This document shows positions 10,356 to 23,431 of a stretch of 64,000 nt of DNA, one piece after another (the stretch's first letter is position 1; every line of letters starts with the position of its first letter). Both the position numbers and the translations under genes were made by a program. A model generated the notes under the pieces. The model was not told the origin of the DNA, made no database searches, and worked only from the letters and a program-made list of their open reading frames with translations. The stretch is from Adiantum capillus-veneris (taxonomy: Eukaryota; Streptophyta; Polypodiopsida; Polypodiales; Pteridaceae), in contig CM043969.1 in assembly GCA_014529385.2 (NCBI GenBank), positions 76,366,676 to 76,430,675 on the forward strand, in the 5' to 3' direction.

Positions 10356-11680
10356 ACTCGACACGGAGTGGCGGAATTCCACCCAAAGAGTATTGGCCCC
10401 AAACCTTGGCGCCCCTTTCGGTATTTCTTATATTGCATCAACACAGTACAAGCCGGTACTCCAGACTTTGCACCTTCTCCGAGAAGCATGCCAGAGAATG
10501 AGCCCTTAGCACATATTTAAAGGCCCTTGGCCTATAAAAAGCAGTTTACATGAAAAGCCTTCAACCTCAAAAGCTTCTGGTCCAAAAGCAATGCCACACG
10601 AAGCTTCTTCTAATAAAATTCCAATAGTCTCGAGTTTGCTCTGTCTGCTCTTGTTTAGGACCGGTATGCTTTCAGAAAAGCACACGCCTGATGCTCTGAT
10701 ACCACTGTCACAAGACGGGCACCACGTGCCAATAGAAAAGAATAGACCGAAAGACTTTTAGCACTTCAATAACAACTGAACTTTGAGCGAGAGAGAGAGA
10801 GAGCACACGCGACACGGAGTGGCGGAAATTCACCCCATAGAGTACTGGCCCCAAACCATGGCGCCCCTTTCGGTATTTCTTTATATTGCCATCAACACAG
10901 TACAAGCCGGTACTCCAGACTCTGCACCTTCTCCAGGAAGCATGCTAGAGAATGAGCCCTTAGCACATATTTAAAGGTCCTTGGCCTATAATGCAGTTTA
11001 CATGAGAAGCCTTCAAACTCAAAAGCTTCTGGTCCAAAAGCAATGCCACCGAAGCTTCTTTAAATAAAATTCCAGTAGTCTCTGGTTTGCTTTGTCTGCT
11101 CTTGTTTAGGACCGGTATGCTTTTAGAAAAGCACACGCTTGACTCTGATACCACTGTCACAAGATGGGCACCACGTGCCAATAGCAAAGAAAATATTGAA
11201 TAGACTTTTAGCACTTCAATAACAACTGAACTTTGAGAGAGAGAGAGAGGGAGAGCACACGCGACATGGAGTGGTGGAATTCCACCTCAAAGAGTATTGG
11301 CCCCAAACCTTGGCGCCCCTGTCTCGGTATTTCTTTATATTGCATCAACACAGTACAAGCCGGTACTCCAGACTCTGCACCTTCTCCAGGAAGCATGCCA
11401 GAGAATGAGCCCTTAGCACATATTTAGAGGCCCTTGGCCGATGAAAAGGAGTTTACATAAAAGCCTTCAAACTCAAAATCTTCTGGTCCAAAAGCAATGC
11501 CACACGAAGCTTCTTCGAATAAAATTCCAATAGTGTATGGTTTGCTCTGTTTGCTCTTGTTTAGGACCGGTATGCTTTCAGAAAAAGCACACGCCTGATG
11601 CTCTGATACCACTGGGGCACCACGTGCCAATAGAAAAGAACAGACTGAACAGACTTTTAGCACTTCAATAACAACTGAAC

Positions 11681-11737
<57 letters not shown>

Positions 11738-12168
11738 ACGCGACATGGAGTGGCGGAATTCCACCCCACAGAGTATTGGCCCCAAACCTTGGTGCCCCTT
11801 TCGATATTCCTTCATATTGCATCAACACAGTACAAGTCGGTACTGAAGACTTTGCACCTTCTTCAAGAAGCATGCCAGAGAATGAGCGCTTAGCACATAT
11901 TTAAAGGCCCTTGGCCCATGAAAAGCAGTTTACATGCAAAGCCTTCAAACTCAAAAACTTCTGGTCCAAAAGCAATGCCACACGAAGCTTCTTCGAATAA
12001 AATTCCAGTATTCTTTGGTTTGCTTTGTCTGCTCTTGTTTGGGACCGGCACGCTTTTAGAAAAGCACACGCTTCATGCTTTGATACCACTGTCACAAGAC
12101 GGGCACCATGTGCCAATATAAAAGAACAGACGGAACAGACTTTTAGCACTTCAATAACAACTGAACTT

Positions 12169-12258
<90 letters not shown>

Positions 12259-12687
12259 GTCGATACGGAATGGTAGAATTTCACCTCAAAGAGTATTGAC
12301 CCCAAACCTTGACGCCCCTTTCGGTATTTCTTTATATTGCATCATCACAGTACAAGCGGGTACTGCAGACTCTGCACCTTCTCTAGGAAGCATGCCAGGG
12401 AATGAGCCCTTAGCACATATTTAAATGCCCTTGGCCTATGAAAAGTAGTTTACATGAAAAGCCTTCAAACTCAAAAGCTTATGGTCCAAAAGTAATGCCA
12501 CACGAAGTTTCTTCGAATAAAATTTCAATAGTCTCTGGTTTGCTCTGTGTGCTCTTGTTTAGGACCGATATGTTTTCAGAAAAGCACACGCTTGATGCTT
12601 TGATACCACTGTCACAAGACGGGCACCACGTGCCAATAGAAAAGAACAAACAGACCAGACTTTTAATACTTCAATAACAACTGAACT

Positions 12688-12763
<76 letters not shown>

Positions 12764-12769
<6 letters not shown>

Positions 12770-12877
12770 TGAAATGAAATGTTATATTAGCGTCTTCAAA
12801 AGGCCAAAGTGACCTATGAGACGAGAAAGTTACAATGTGGTGGATCTGATACAAAGTCAGAGAAACAAGATGACAAG
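12764..12877 (-). mobile_element. LINE 3' end embedded inside a GA tract
   Basis: About 110 bp of the LINE 3' terminus (hairpin 12801-12815, tail with three GAAAT units) lies between a GA tract on the left (~12690-12763) and one on the right (~12880-12991). It is a 5'-truncated insertion whose target was the microsatellite itself. Confidence 0.8.
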
Positions 12878-12879
12878 AT

Positions 12880-12995
<116 letters not shown>

Positions 12996-13386
12996 CGCGA
13001 CATAGAATGGCGTAAATCCATGGCGCCCCTTTCAGTATTTCTTTATATTGCATCATCACAGTACAAGCCGGTACTCCAGACTCTGCACCTTCTCCAGGAA
13101 GCATGCGAGAGAATGAGCCTTTAGCACATATTTAAAGGCCCTTGGTCTATGAAAAGAAGTTTACATGAAAAGCCTTCAAACTCAAAAGCTTCTGGTCCAA
13201 AAGCAATGCCACATGAAGCTACTTCGAATAAAATTTCAGTAGTCTCTGGTTTGCTCTGTCTGCTCTTTTTTAGGACCGGTATGCTTTTAGAAAAGCATCT
13301 TCTCGATGCTTTGATATCAATGTCAGCACGTGCCAATGGAAAAGAACAGACCGAAGAGACTTTTAGCACTTCAATAACAACTGAAC

Positions 13387-13509
<123 letters not shown>

Positions 13510-14020
13510 ACACGCGACACGGAGTGGCGGAATTCCACCCCAAAGAGTTTTGTCTCCAAACCTTGGCGCCCCTTTCGGTCTTTCTTTATATTGCATCAAC
13601 ACAGTACAAGCCGGTACTCCAGACTTTGCACCTTCTACTGGAAGCATGCTAGACAATGAACCCTTAGCACATATTTAAAGGCCCTTGGCCTATGAAAAGC
13701 AGTTTACATGAAAAGCCTTCAAACTCAAAAGCTTCTAGTCCAAAAGCAATGCCACACTAAGCTTCTTCGAATAAAAATCCAGTAGTCTCTGGTTTGCTCT
13801 GTCTGCTCTTGTTTAGGACCGGTATGCTTCTATAAAAGCACATGCACGATGCTCTAATACCACTGCTACAAGACGAGTACCACGTTCCAATAGAAAAGAA
13901 CAGACAGAAGAGACTTTTAGCACTTCAATAATAACTGAACGTTGAGAGAGAGTCAGAGCACAAGCGACACGGAGTGGCGGAATTCCACCCCAAAGAGTAT
14001 TGGCCCTAAACCTTTGGCGC

Positions 14021-15716
14021 TGAAACCGGCTTGTGGTGGGGCGGTAGGCGTTGGCTTTCACCCGAAATTCTTTACTTTAGACACACAGAGAGCACTTTAC
14101 AAAGGGAACTTGCGACGATAGGAATCAACACTTGAATACACACACGGCTCGGAAGCTAGAATGCCCCGAGCAGACGCCGATAACCTGTAGGTCCCAAATT
14201 GGCGCCCCTTTCGGTATTTCTTTATACTTTGAGAGGGTAAATTACAAAGTAGAGTCTTGGGAATCCTTTACCTGTATCCTGCTAGATACCACCTGTCTTG
14301 GCCAAATTTCGGCAGCATAACAGCCCCAAAACTTGTGAAACCAATTCCCCACTTCCACTGGCATAAACCCTCTGATTCCTGCCAAAAAACATAAATTCAG
14401 CACGCTGTATTTATTGGTTTTTCCCTTGTTTTCAGCCCCAAACAGTCCCCTAACTGTCCTCTGCCAGTGGGGCACTAATTCCCAATGGTTCTGGCGTCCT
14501 TATGGCTGAAAAACAGTCAATTTATAGCGCATACACAATGCTGAAAACGCACCTGTACAGTGAGGTTATGACCCTCACCGATGCCTGCTTTGGAGTAGCA
14601 GTCAGCTATCCCTGTTCCTCCTCAAGGAGGCTCTTGCCTCAGCACAAAAGCATAAAACCACACAGCTGTACATCAGTCAAATGAAGAGCCCTCTTGTGGG
14701 GCATCACATAACTGCACGTAGGGGGGAGAGAGAGCAGCGTGTAGTGTGCAGGGCATCACTCCTAGCACCACACTGTACATGAGAGGGAAAGAAAGCACTC
14801 CATAGCTCTTAACCTATGACAGGTTCTCAATGAGCCATCCCCCCAGCATAAATCGAGCGCCCCCTCTACTGCCCTTGACTTGTAATGCATCTGTGAACAA
14901 ATAGATGCAAAAGGGGAAGATTTCCATGGCTGCCAAAACTTGCGTATCGCTGAAAACGCAGCAAAACAGCCCTGTAAACACGCATCTGATGCCTTCCAAT
15001 GCTGAAAATGAGCTCCTTGGTCCAAGGTAAAGTCATGGGAAGCTCAAAAATGGAGAGAAATGGCTGAAAATCACAGTTATCAACCTCGAAAACTGCTCCA
15101 AAAAGTCTATTACGAGTTCTGTCCTCCCAGGCATGGCAAATTGACCAAAAAGTGCCACTTGGCACTCATGCATGCAAATTCCCCGCATTGGGCTTCCTGC
15201 TTAAAAATCTCTCAACTGGTGCATCAGTTGACTTTGCAACAGAGTAATAAAATGTTCCCCTTGTCATTTTGAAGTGAATAACGCGAATAGATTTCGTGGC
15301 CCAAAATAGTAGTTTCCTAATTTTTAGGAGATGCTTCCATTGGGCTCCCACTGGTCATCTGACCATCTATCCTCATTGGGACCGCATCCAAAAGTGCAAT
15401 GTGGCCCAACTGTAGGATACTTTCTGTTAGTGATCCCACCTTCACTTTATGCCTTTATTGAGTTCACTTCCTAGTATCCACCAACTTGCTAAGTGCGACA
15501 GGGGGACCTACATGATCTTGGACTGAGCTTAGACATCCTTTTACTTTACGAGTTCTAGTGCCGATCAACTTCCCGTCTGCGGGTGAAACTACCGTTCACA
15601 TTGGCTATACAATGGCCGACCATTTGCAACTTCAAAAAGAGGGTCTTAAAAATTAAACAAAAATCATTGGAAAGAAACCAACAACTAAGGTTAGCAGTTG
15701 CCACGTCCTCGTGACA
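14021..15716 (-). repeat. 3' LTR (1696 bp) of the deleted gypsy
   Basis: Preceded (minus strand) by a TTTCAAGAGGGGGGTA polypurine tract at 15717-15733. It shares the core motif AATACCGAAAGGGGCGCC (rc at 14199-14216) with the array LTR and the young gypsy LTR. The matching 5' LTR pieces align along their whole length with scattered substitutions, so the insertion is older than the young gypsy. Confidence 0.85.
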
Positions 15717-16588
15717 TACCCCCCTCTTGAAATCGCAAATGTCCTCGATTGCATACCATAAATACATGCCATAGATGATCTTGTGTGATAAGCACCCTTT
15801 TATCATTGCATGTATCCGCAAGAAAGACTGTCAAAACATGTGTACAAATGACTTAATGAGACCTTCATACTTTTGTCAAACTGTACACTGCTTATTGCAC
15901 TGAATCCATATATACATTTGATGTGCTAGCTCTATCATTACCCCTCATTTGTAGACATTGGGTTGGGGCATACGTAGGCTGTAACCCAAAGGCCTCAAGG
16001 TAATGCTGCAATACATTTGGTGACTCTGACAGTTAATGCTCTTCCATCCACTTTGCATCCGTAGGTGGATAGTTCTTGAATTTCACCACATAACATCTTG
16101 CAACCTGTCCCTTAACTTTTACGTGTGCAAAAGGCTCTTGCCTCTGCAAACGAACATAATTCCACAACCTGATGTACCACCCATGACCAAGTAAGCTCAA
16201 ATTTCAAGATGATTTACCAATGCGTCAAAGAATCCAAGCAATCGCCTCAGAGAATCGGCAAGCAGCGTGTCACCTGGCAGACCCACATCACTCCTGCAGG
16301 AGATCTAGTGGCCAATCTACCACCGTGAGACCTCTCCCTATCTCATCTTGGTTCATACTTGCAAACCCTGAAAACGCAGCAGAAAATCAGCCCTAATTTG
16401 ACCATTTTTTGGCAAGGCAAACATGCGGAATTTCCTGTCTGTCCTGTGAAGAGGAACCCTCTTCCATAATGCCCTTCCCTTTGTCGGCCATAGTGTAATC
16501 CCGCGTTCCTGTACTCTGTGTCTTTACCCAAAACAACCGAGGCTCACTCTTTGAGGAAAAAGTAATTGATGTCCCGGCAAAGGAACCT
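15717..16588 (-). pseudogene. Remnant gag start and pol end of the deleted gypsy
   Basis: From the 5' LTR (16588) the minus strand reads a short open segment MADKGKGIMEEGSSSQD that resembles the first residues of gag. It is interrupted by stops and then joins a pol C-terminal tether region ending in ESPNVLQHYL. A large internal deletion removed protease, RT, RNase H and integrase. I could not find a standard TGG-type primer site after the LTR end, so it may be lost as well. Confidence 0.65.
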
Positions 16589-17341
16589 TGAAACCGGCCC
16601 GTGGTGGGCGGTAGGCGTTGGCTTTCACCCGAAATTCTTTACTTTAGACACACACACAGAGCACTTTACAAAGGGAACCTGTGTGACAGGAATTAACACT
16701 TGAATACACACGGCTTGGAAGCTAGAATGCCCCTAGCAGACGCTGACAACCTGTAGGCCCCAAAATTGGCGCCCCTTTTGGTATTTCTTTATACTTTGAG
16801 AGGGTAAATTACAAAGTAGAGTCCTGGGAATCCTTTACCTGTATCCCGCTAGATACCACTTGTTTTGGCCAAATTTCGGCAGCATAACAGCCTCAAAACT
16901 TGCGTGAAATCAATTCCCCTGCTGGAACTCACTTCCAATAGCATAAACCCTCTGATTCCTGCGAAAAAACAGTAAATTCAGCACGCTGTATTTACTGGTT
17001 TTTGCCCAGCCCCAAACAGTCCCCTAACTGTCCTCTGCCAGTGGGGCACTATTCCCAATGGTTCTGGCGTCCGTATGGGAAAAACAGTCAATTTATAGCG
17101 CATACACAACGCTGAAAACGCACCTGTACGGTGAGGTTATGACCCTCACCGGTGTCTGCTTTGGAGTAGCAGTCAGCCACCCCTGTTCCTGCTCAAGGAG
17201 GCTCTTGCTTCAGCACAAAAGCACGAAACCACACAGCTGTACATCAGTCAAATGAAGAGCCCTCTTGTGGGGCATCACATAACTGACGTAGGGGAGAGAG
17301 AGAGCGGTGCGTAGTGTGCAGGGCATCACTCCTAACACCAC
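16589..17341 (-). repeat. 5' LTR of the deleted gypsy, proximal part
   Basis: Matches 14021-14770 almost throughout. Interrupted at 17341 by the hAT element; it resumes at 27088. The 8-bp duplication AACACCAC lies at 17334-17341. Confidence 0.85.
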
Positions 17342-17480
17342 CATAGTTACATGGGACGGCGGGTCGGGGTCGGGAATGGGGTTGGGACGGCAAAAGTCAG
17401 GAAACGGGGACGGGGGTCAGAACGGCAAAAAAAAAAGAGAGTTTTTTTGGTATTTTTTGACCTACACACATGCCACACAG

Positions 17481-18025
17481 TGTCACAAAGTGATGACGTG
17501 GCGGACAGCAGAAACCCTAATTTCTGCCAGAAACCCTAAAATTCCTGCAAACCCTAATTTTTGCCAAAAACCCTAAATTCCGGAAATCGCGGAGACGGAA
17601 TATTATTAAATTTTTTTTTTGGAAAATGATGAGCGACGCGAATTTTGCTGTTGCTTTTTTTTATAAAAAAAAGAGAAAAGACTCTCAAGAGAGAGAGAGA
17701 GAACTGATGCTTTTGATTTTAAAAGCTTTTGGGGCTCTGCTTTTGGGCATCCCTTGTAACCTTTAAATTAGTGGTGAGGGCCTCACTTCTCAGAGCATCT
17801 GGACGCAGAGTCTGAGAGTGAAACCCTAACCGCTCTCTTGTACTTTGATGATTGATTAATACAAAAAGAAATACCGAAAGGGGCGCCAGTCTTTGGGGCC
17901 AATATCTCTAGGCACGGAACTCCGCCGGGCCAGTGCAAATCTATTGTGATCTGTGAATTGTTTTGAAGTGGTTATTTGGTGCTGTCGCGGTTGATTCTTG
18001 ACTTGGAGTGTCCAAGTTTGTTACA
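17481..18025 (+). repeat. 5' LTR of the young gypsy
   Basis: Contains a cluster of AAACCCTAA telobox-like motifs (17511-17577), a short GA run (~17688-17702) and the shared core AAATACCGAAAGGGGCGCCA (~17869-17888). Its second half aligns with the array LTR (CTTTAAAT…GAGGGC…AGAGTCTG…AAAGAAATACCG), so the two families are related. Confidence 0.92.
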
Positions 18026-18096
18026 GTGGTATCAGAGCACGGCCGATTTCTCTTCTACGGGAAATCCGATCCCCGAAATTTTTTTCCGCGGCACCT

Positions 18097-19660
18097 ATGG
18101 CTTCAGGCAATGATCAATCGACTCCCTCTGCATCTGGAGATGCGGGCTGGGATCACAACGAAGATTCAGGCAGAGAGTATGGCCCGCCTTGGCCTACTTA
18201 GGCGGAGCGGCGAGAGATAGAGCGTCGCCAGTTGATCAGCGATGCAACAATGATGGTGCTCAATTTTGCCAAGGACCCGAAGATGGCAAAATATATGAAC
18301 CAGACCTCTTTGGAAGAGGTACAGATGGAGTGGCAGAGAACCACAACACCACTCCCGAAACCCGCTCTCAAGAAACCTTCTGCCTCCAAGAAATATACGG
18401 AGAAGGAACTGGAGAACGTGGTTGATGCACGGATTGCTCAGCTTTTCGACGTGCAAAAGAAAGGCAAAAAGCACGGCAAAAAGCAGAACAAAGGTACTGA
18501 CTTCTCGGGATATTTAGGTCGTCAGTCGACATTCGACAAAGCAAAGAAACGGAAGAAGCGTGTTCGATTTGAAGGAGTACCCAGTTCTTCTTCTTCTTCT
18601 TCTAACAGTTCTTCTAGCTCCTCGGATTAGAGCGAAGAAGACAGAAAAAAAGCAAAAAGTGAAGCAAGACACAAAGCTTCGGAAAGGGCAAGAAAAAGGC
18701 AAAGAAGGGTACATCTCGCCCAGAGATTGACACTTCTACAGAGGACTCGTCTACAGACAGCTCAGATTCCGATGACGGAAAGTTTTATGCGAACAAGAAG
18801 AATTTTTACAAAGCCAACCAGTATGACTTTCTCGAAGATAAAAGCAAGAAAGTCCGAGAGTTTAAGGAAGGTGGCCACTCGATCAAGTTTGATACTTTTC
18901 AGGATACTCAGATGCTTCGAAGGCTTTGTCTTTTATACAACAGTTTGACATCGCATTCGCGGGAGGACGCTATTCAGAGCACTCCAAGATTCGGAGAGCT
19001 GCCTCTTACTCTGAGGGGAATGCTCGTACTTGGTGGTCCACGCTTCTATTAAGCAAGACTGTGCCAGTTACATGACTGAAATTCAAGAGGCTTTTTATTT
19101 CTTCTTGGTTGACTCAAGAGTTTGAGCGAGATATACGAGCTGCTTGGAACCATCTCCGGATGACCAAGAGCGATACAGTGAATTCTTATTGTGAAAGATT
19201 CTGGAGCTCTTCATTCAAGAAGATCTCGTTCAGAGAACAGATTGAGCGGTTTACCTTGGGTCTACCTACAGAGATCCGAGATTGCTGCTTGGAACAAAAG
19301 TCAGCTTCTATTCAGGAGTTGATGAGTCATGCGAAGCGGGGCTTTGCCATTCACTCTGGCAGTCTGACCTACCCCACAGATGAGGCCATGACACAACGAA
19401 CCGAACAGACTTCTGGGAATGAAAGTAGAATGAAAAAGAGCAACCAAGAGAAAAAAAAAGGATGCACGACCCAAGCTTACTCCTGAGGAGAGAGCTCGCT
19501 TCATCAGAGAGGGGAAGTGCTTTGGATGCGGGGAACATGGACATATTTCCGCAAAGTGCCCTGATAAGGCACAGAAAGAACAGAATGATAAAGACGACGA
19601 CAGGTCTGAGAGTTCGAGAGCAGCTGAGGAATGTGGCAGAAAAGGCAGATAGAAAAGCAA
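18097..19660 (+). pseudogene. gag of the young gypsy (broken)
   Basis: ATG at 18097 (MASGNDQSTPSASGDAGW). An in-frame TAG at 18199 is followed by a continuing frame to 18630 (lysine- and serine-rich linker), then two more frame changes. The capsid-like part is at 19109-19486 (EFERDIRAAWNHLRMTKSDT…FTLGLP). The zinc knuckle CFGCGEHGHISAKC (CX2CX4HX4C) is at ~19520-19561 in another frame, after a run of nine A. At least four disruptions separate these pieces. Role in an intact element: virus-like particle protein and RNA binding. Confidence 0.8.
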
Positions 19661-19739
19661 AACTGGTACCACATGGCGTGGGACCTGCACCGAATCTAAT
19701 GAATGAAAGTACAAGCTTTGCCGCTTTCGGGGCAAAGCG

Positions 19740-20135
19740 AAGGATCAGGAAGCTCTTTTGAAGGAGCCAAGGCCAACTTCTTTTCACTTGGAATTGGCGG
19801 CTCGATTTGGAACTACGCCCGACAGACTGACGCCACAGGCGGAGGTAGTTCGACTGGCACCCGGATGGGATGTTGCCATTACACCGAGCATTGGCAAACT
19901 TCGTTTGCAATGACAGGGGTGTTCAGGGCACGCGAGTGACGTTCTACTCACGATCCCTTGGTACCACAAGAACTACGCCGTGGTTGACTACCGGGCCGAG
20001 AAAGCGACTTTGATAAATAAATGAAGGGCTTAGAGATTGTACTTGATGAACTTCAGTTTTCTTACTCATTCTTTTGGGAGAACTGAACGATGGATAAAAG
20101 TTGAATATGTTTTGACCTGAAGAAAAGAACGCCAA
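19740..20135 (+). pseudogene. Protease remnant of the young gypsy
   Basis: Reads LELAARFGTTPDRLTP, then LAPGWDVAIT and IPWYHKNYAVVDY, which match the retropepsin region between gag and RT in plant gypsy elements (the I-L-G/P-W-x-x-x-x-x-x-x-D end motif). The catalytic DSG segment expected just before LELAARFG is not recognisable, and stops interrupt the frame, so protease activity is not expected. Confidence 0.55.
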
Positions 20136-20162
20136 GATTTTTTTTCTCCACGCTCATGCCGA

Positions 20163-21835
20163 TTGCTTTTGAGAGGACTTGAAGATCATACCATTGATCT
20201 GATATCTGGAAGCACGCCACCGAATCGGCCACCTTATCGTGTGAGCCGAGTACAGAATGAAAAGATTATGAACTCAGTGAAAGACCTCTTGGAAAAGGGT
20301 CTTTTCCAGCCTAGTACTTCACCGTATTGCTCTCCAGTGTTGTTGGTTTTGAAGAAAGACGGATCTTGGAGAATGTGCATCGATTATAGCACTCTCAACG
20401 AAATCACCATCAAGAACAGATTTCCGATTCCTAGGATCGATGATATACTCGACAGGTTACAGGGATCCTCGTGCTTTAGCAGGATTGACTTGAAGAGTGG
20501 ATATCATCAGATCAGGATAGCGCCAGGAGATGTCTACAAGACAGCTTTTCGGACGACTTTTGGGTTATTTGAGTTTTTGGTGATGCCTTTTGGCTTAACC
20601 AATGCTCCTGCGACATTTAACCGGATGATGGACAGGATTTTTCGAGAGTACAGGCTATTTTTTTTTTGGCACTTTCTTTGACGACATCATTGTTTTCTCC
20701 AAGAATGAGGCAGAACACAGAGATCATCTGCTTCAAGTCTTTCAGGCATTACGAGATCACACGTTAGTGATTAATGCAAAGAAAAGTGAATTTTTCCTAC
20801 CAGAGATACACTTTTTGGGACACATTGTGTCAACAGCAGGAGTGCAAATGAACCCGGCCAAGATAGAGACTATCCGTGATTGGCCCGGTTTGAGGAATGT
20901 CCATGAAGTTAGAAGCTTCTTGGGACTGTGTTCGTACTACAGGCGGTTCATACGAAAGTTTGCAGAGGTTGCTTCCCCTTTGCATACCTTGACACAGAAA
21001 GGAGTACCTTTTTCGTGGGGACCCACAGAGGTGACTGCCTTTCGGACATTGAAAGAGAAATTGACTACGGGACCTATTTTGACTTTGCTGGACTTGCAGA
21101 AGTCATTTGAAGTATATTGTGATGCTTGTGGTCGTAGTCTGGGTGCGGTCTTGATGCAAGAAGGCCATGTCATAGCTTACGAGAGCCGTTTGTTCTCTAG
21201 GCCGGAGATGACAGCACAGATTTATGAGAAAGAGCTTTTGGCGGTTATCCATGCTCTTACTCAGTGGCGGCATTACCTACTCGGAGCGGATTTTACTGTC
21301 TTTACAAACCATCAGAGTTTGCGCTACTTCTTGTCACAGAAGCAGCTATCGGAAAAGCAGATGCGGTGGGTGAACATCTTGTCACAGTTCCACTTCCAGA
21401 TTGTCCATGTGCAGGGACAGAAGAATGTGGTGGCAGATGCTTTGTCTCGGAAACCGTTGGTTCTGGCTATTTCCGCGATACATCATAGGAGCTTCGAGGA
21501 TATGGTCGATCAATATGCCACAGTTACAGGTTTTGCAGATATTTTCACACGGATACGGGATGGGGAGACAGTAGCTGGATACTCCCTTCGGGAAGGCTAC
21601 TTGATGAAAAAGACTATGTTGTGCGTTACACAGCCGTTGAGGGAAAAGGTTATGACTGATTGCCACTGTCCACCTTTTACGGGTCACTGCGGCATTGCTA
21701 CCACCATGAAAGGGGTAGAGAGATATTTCTTTTGGCGGAGACTGAAGAAGGATGTGGAAGAGTTTGTGCGCAGTTGCTTGGTATGCCCGAAGGTCAAGTT
21801 TGACAGGCATAAGGCATAGGGATTGTTACAGCCTT
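20163..21835 (+). pseudogene. Reverse transcriptase-RNase H-integrase N-terminus of the young gypsy
   Basis: RT first part (to 20681) has [31 protein letters not shown] and [16 protein letters not shown] one-base slip in a T10 run (20658-20667) moves the frame; the catalytic [11 protein letters not shown] block follows in the next frame. RNase H has EVYCDACGRSLGAVL, a KELLAV helix and FTNHQSLRYF (usual D replaced by N in TDHQSL), then ADALSRKP. The integrase zinc-binding motif is H…H…C-x2-C (CHCPPFTGHCG…CLVCPKVK). A TAG at 21817 precedes the DDE core. The T-run shift could be a sequencing error. Confidence 0.88.
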
Positions 21836-22826
21836 TACCCATACCCACCCGCCCCTGGGAAAATATTGAAATGGATTTCATTTTTTTTGATCTCCCGAGA
21901 ATACAGAATGATCACGATGATTTTCCGATTACATGGCACGCCTGAGACGATTGTCTCCGACAGAGACCCCAGATTTATGAGTTTGTTTTGGAAAGCAATT
22001 TGGGAGAACATTGGCACGCAGTTGCAGTTCTCGTCATCGTTCCACTTGCAGACTGACGGGCAATTTGAGATTGCCAATTCAGTGATTTTAGATTTATTGA
22101 AGTCTTGTATCTCGGATCAGAAGACTCAATGGGAAAAGAACTTACCTTTGGTGGAATTTGCCTACAATAACACGATACACTCTTCGACGGGGAAGACGCC
22201 ATGTGAGATTGTTGAAACTGCTGCGAAGGTTCCATCCTTCCAGAGCACGAAAGATTAGAAATTTGAAGCGGATGAATATTCGCGAGATTTGGATACGGCT
22301 TTTGCCAAGGTTCACGAGACTTTACAGAAGTCTCAAGAACGACAGAAAAAGGCAGCGGATCGCCATCGTCGCGACTGGAAACTGAAGGAGGATGATTGGG
22401 TGCTCTTACTTTTGAGAAGGCACGCCTAAGAAAGAAACAGGGAAAGGAGAGGCTTTTTCCAAAGCTTAGTATGTGATACTACGGACCTTTCCAGATTACT
22501 GACAAGATAAATGATGTCTCCTTCCGATTGAAACTGCCAGATACTTGGAGGATTCACAATGCATTGCATGTGAGTCTCTTGAACCCTGTTAAGGGTGATG
22601 TGCCTGATGATGGGGAGCCTGATGAGCAACCCAAAGTGGAAGAAAACGAGGAGATCCTTGTCCTGAACAGATTTTGGCACATAATGATACGAAGAAAGGT
22701 AAAGTCCGAAGGCGGTTCTTGGTTAAGTTCAAGAACTTTCCTGCATTTGATGCGAAGTGGATGGAGGAGGAGGACCTAGCAGATACTCCTCGGATTGTGA
22801 AACTTTACCTCGATGTTTTGGTTTAG
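21836..22826 (+). pseudogene. Integrase core and C-terminus of the young gypsy (deleted)
   Basis: The first catalytic segment is EMDFIF, but the expected ~40-60 residues before RLHGTPETIVSDRDPRF are missing, so the spacing between the first and second catalytic Asp is too short. ETDGQ appears as QTDGQFE and the third acidic residue region as ANSVILDLLKSC. Further parts (FAYNN, GKTPCEIVE, YYGPFQI, FRLKLP, VKFKNFPAFDAKW) continue in changing frames to a stop at ~22826. The core deletion predicts no integrase activity. Confidence 0.8.
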
Positions 22827-22829
22827 CAT

Positions 22830-23431
22830 AGTCTACTCCAAACGGAACCCAGAACTCAGCTTGGCCGAAGATCTGGTGCAGTGGGATGCACAAGAGGGGA
22901 GTTACTCCGCTCCCTTGTCAACAGATGCCTCGATTTTGATACTAAAGTCACTGATGTCTCTTTGAGCTTCAGGGATACTGAGAGCTGACAGTATTCTGCT
23001 GGATGACTTTATGAAATGGAATTCCTGATTATGATACTGATTTGTTCTTGACTTCTTGTGAGTGCAGGAACTGATAGCCGAAATGACTGCAGCATTTTGG
23101 TCTGATTGATCTCGAATAGACATGGTTGCAATAGGGGTTAGTCAATCGGACATGGATGAGGTCCCGATTGGACCTAGATGTGATTGCTAGCTACATTGCC
23201 GATAAATCATGGTCTAAGATCCGAATGAATGTTGAATGTCATGTGATGTCCTGTGATGTCTGGTGATGTCCTGTGATGTCGTGTGATGTGACTGTCGATT
23301 TTGTACATGTGCTAGATGTGTGTTCCTAGTACGAAGGTACTAACAGTCAGTGTCTGCTAAGACAGTTTATGGCTTTTGTCGGTTTTGCAGGCGTAATCGC
23401 GGTCGATTACAATGCTTTCAAGAGGGGGGTA
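22830..23431 (+). other. 3' untranslated part of the young gypsy
   Basis: Non-coding stretch with short repeats of GTGATGTC(C/T) at ~23241-23288, ending in the polypurine tract. No gene seen. Confidence 0.6.
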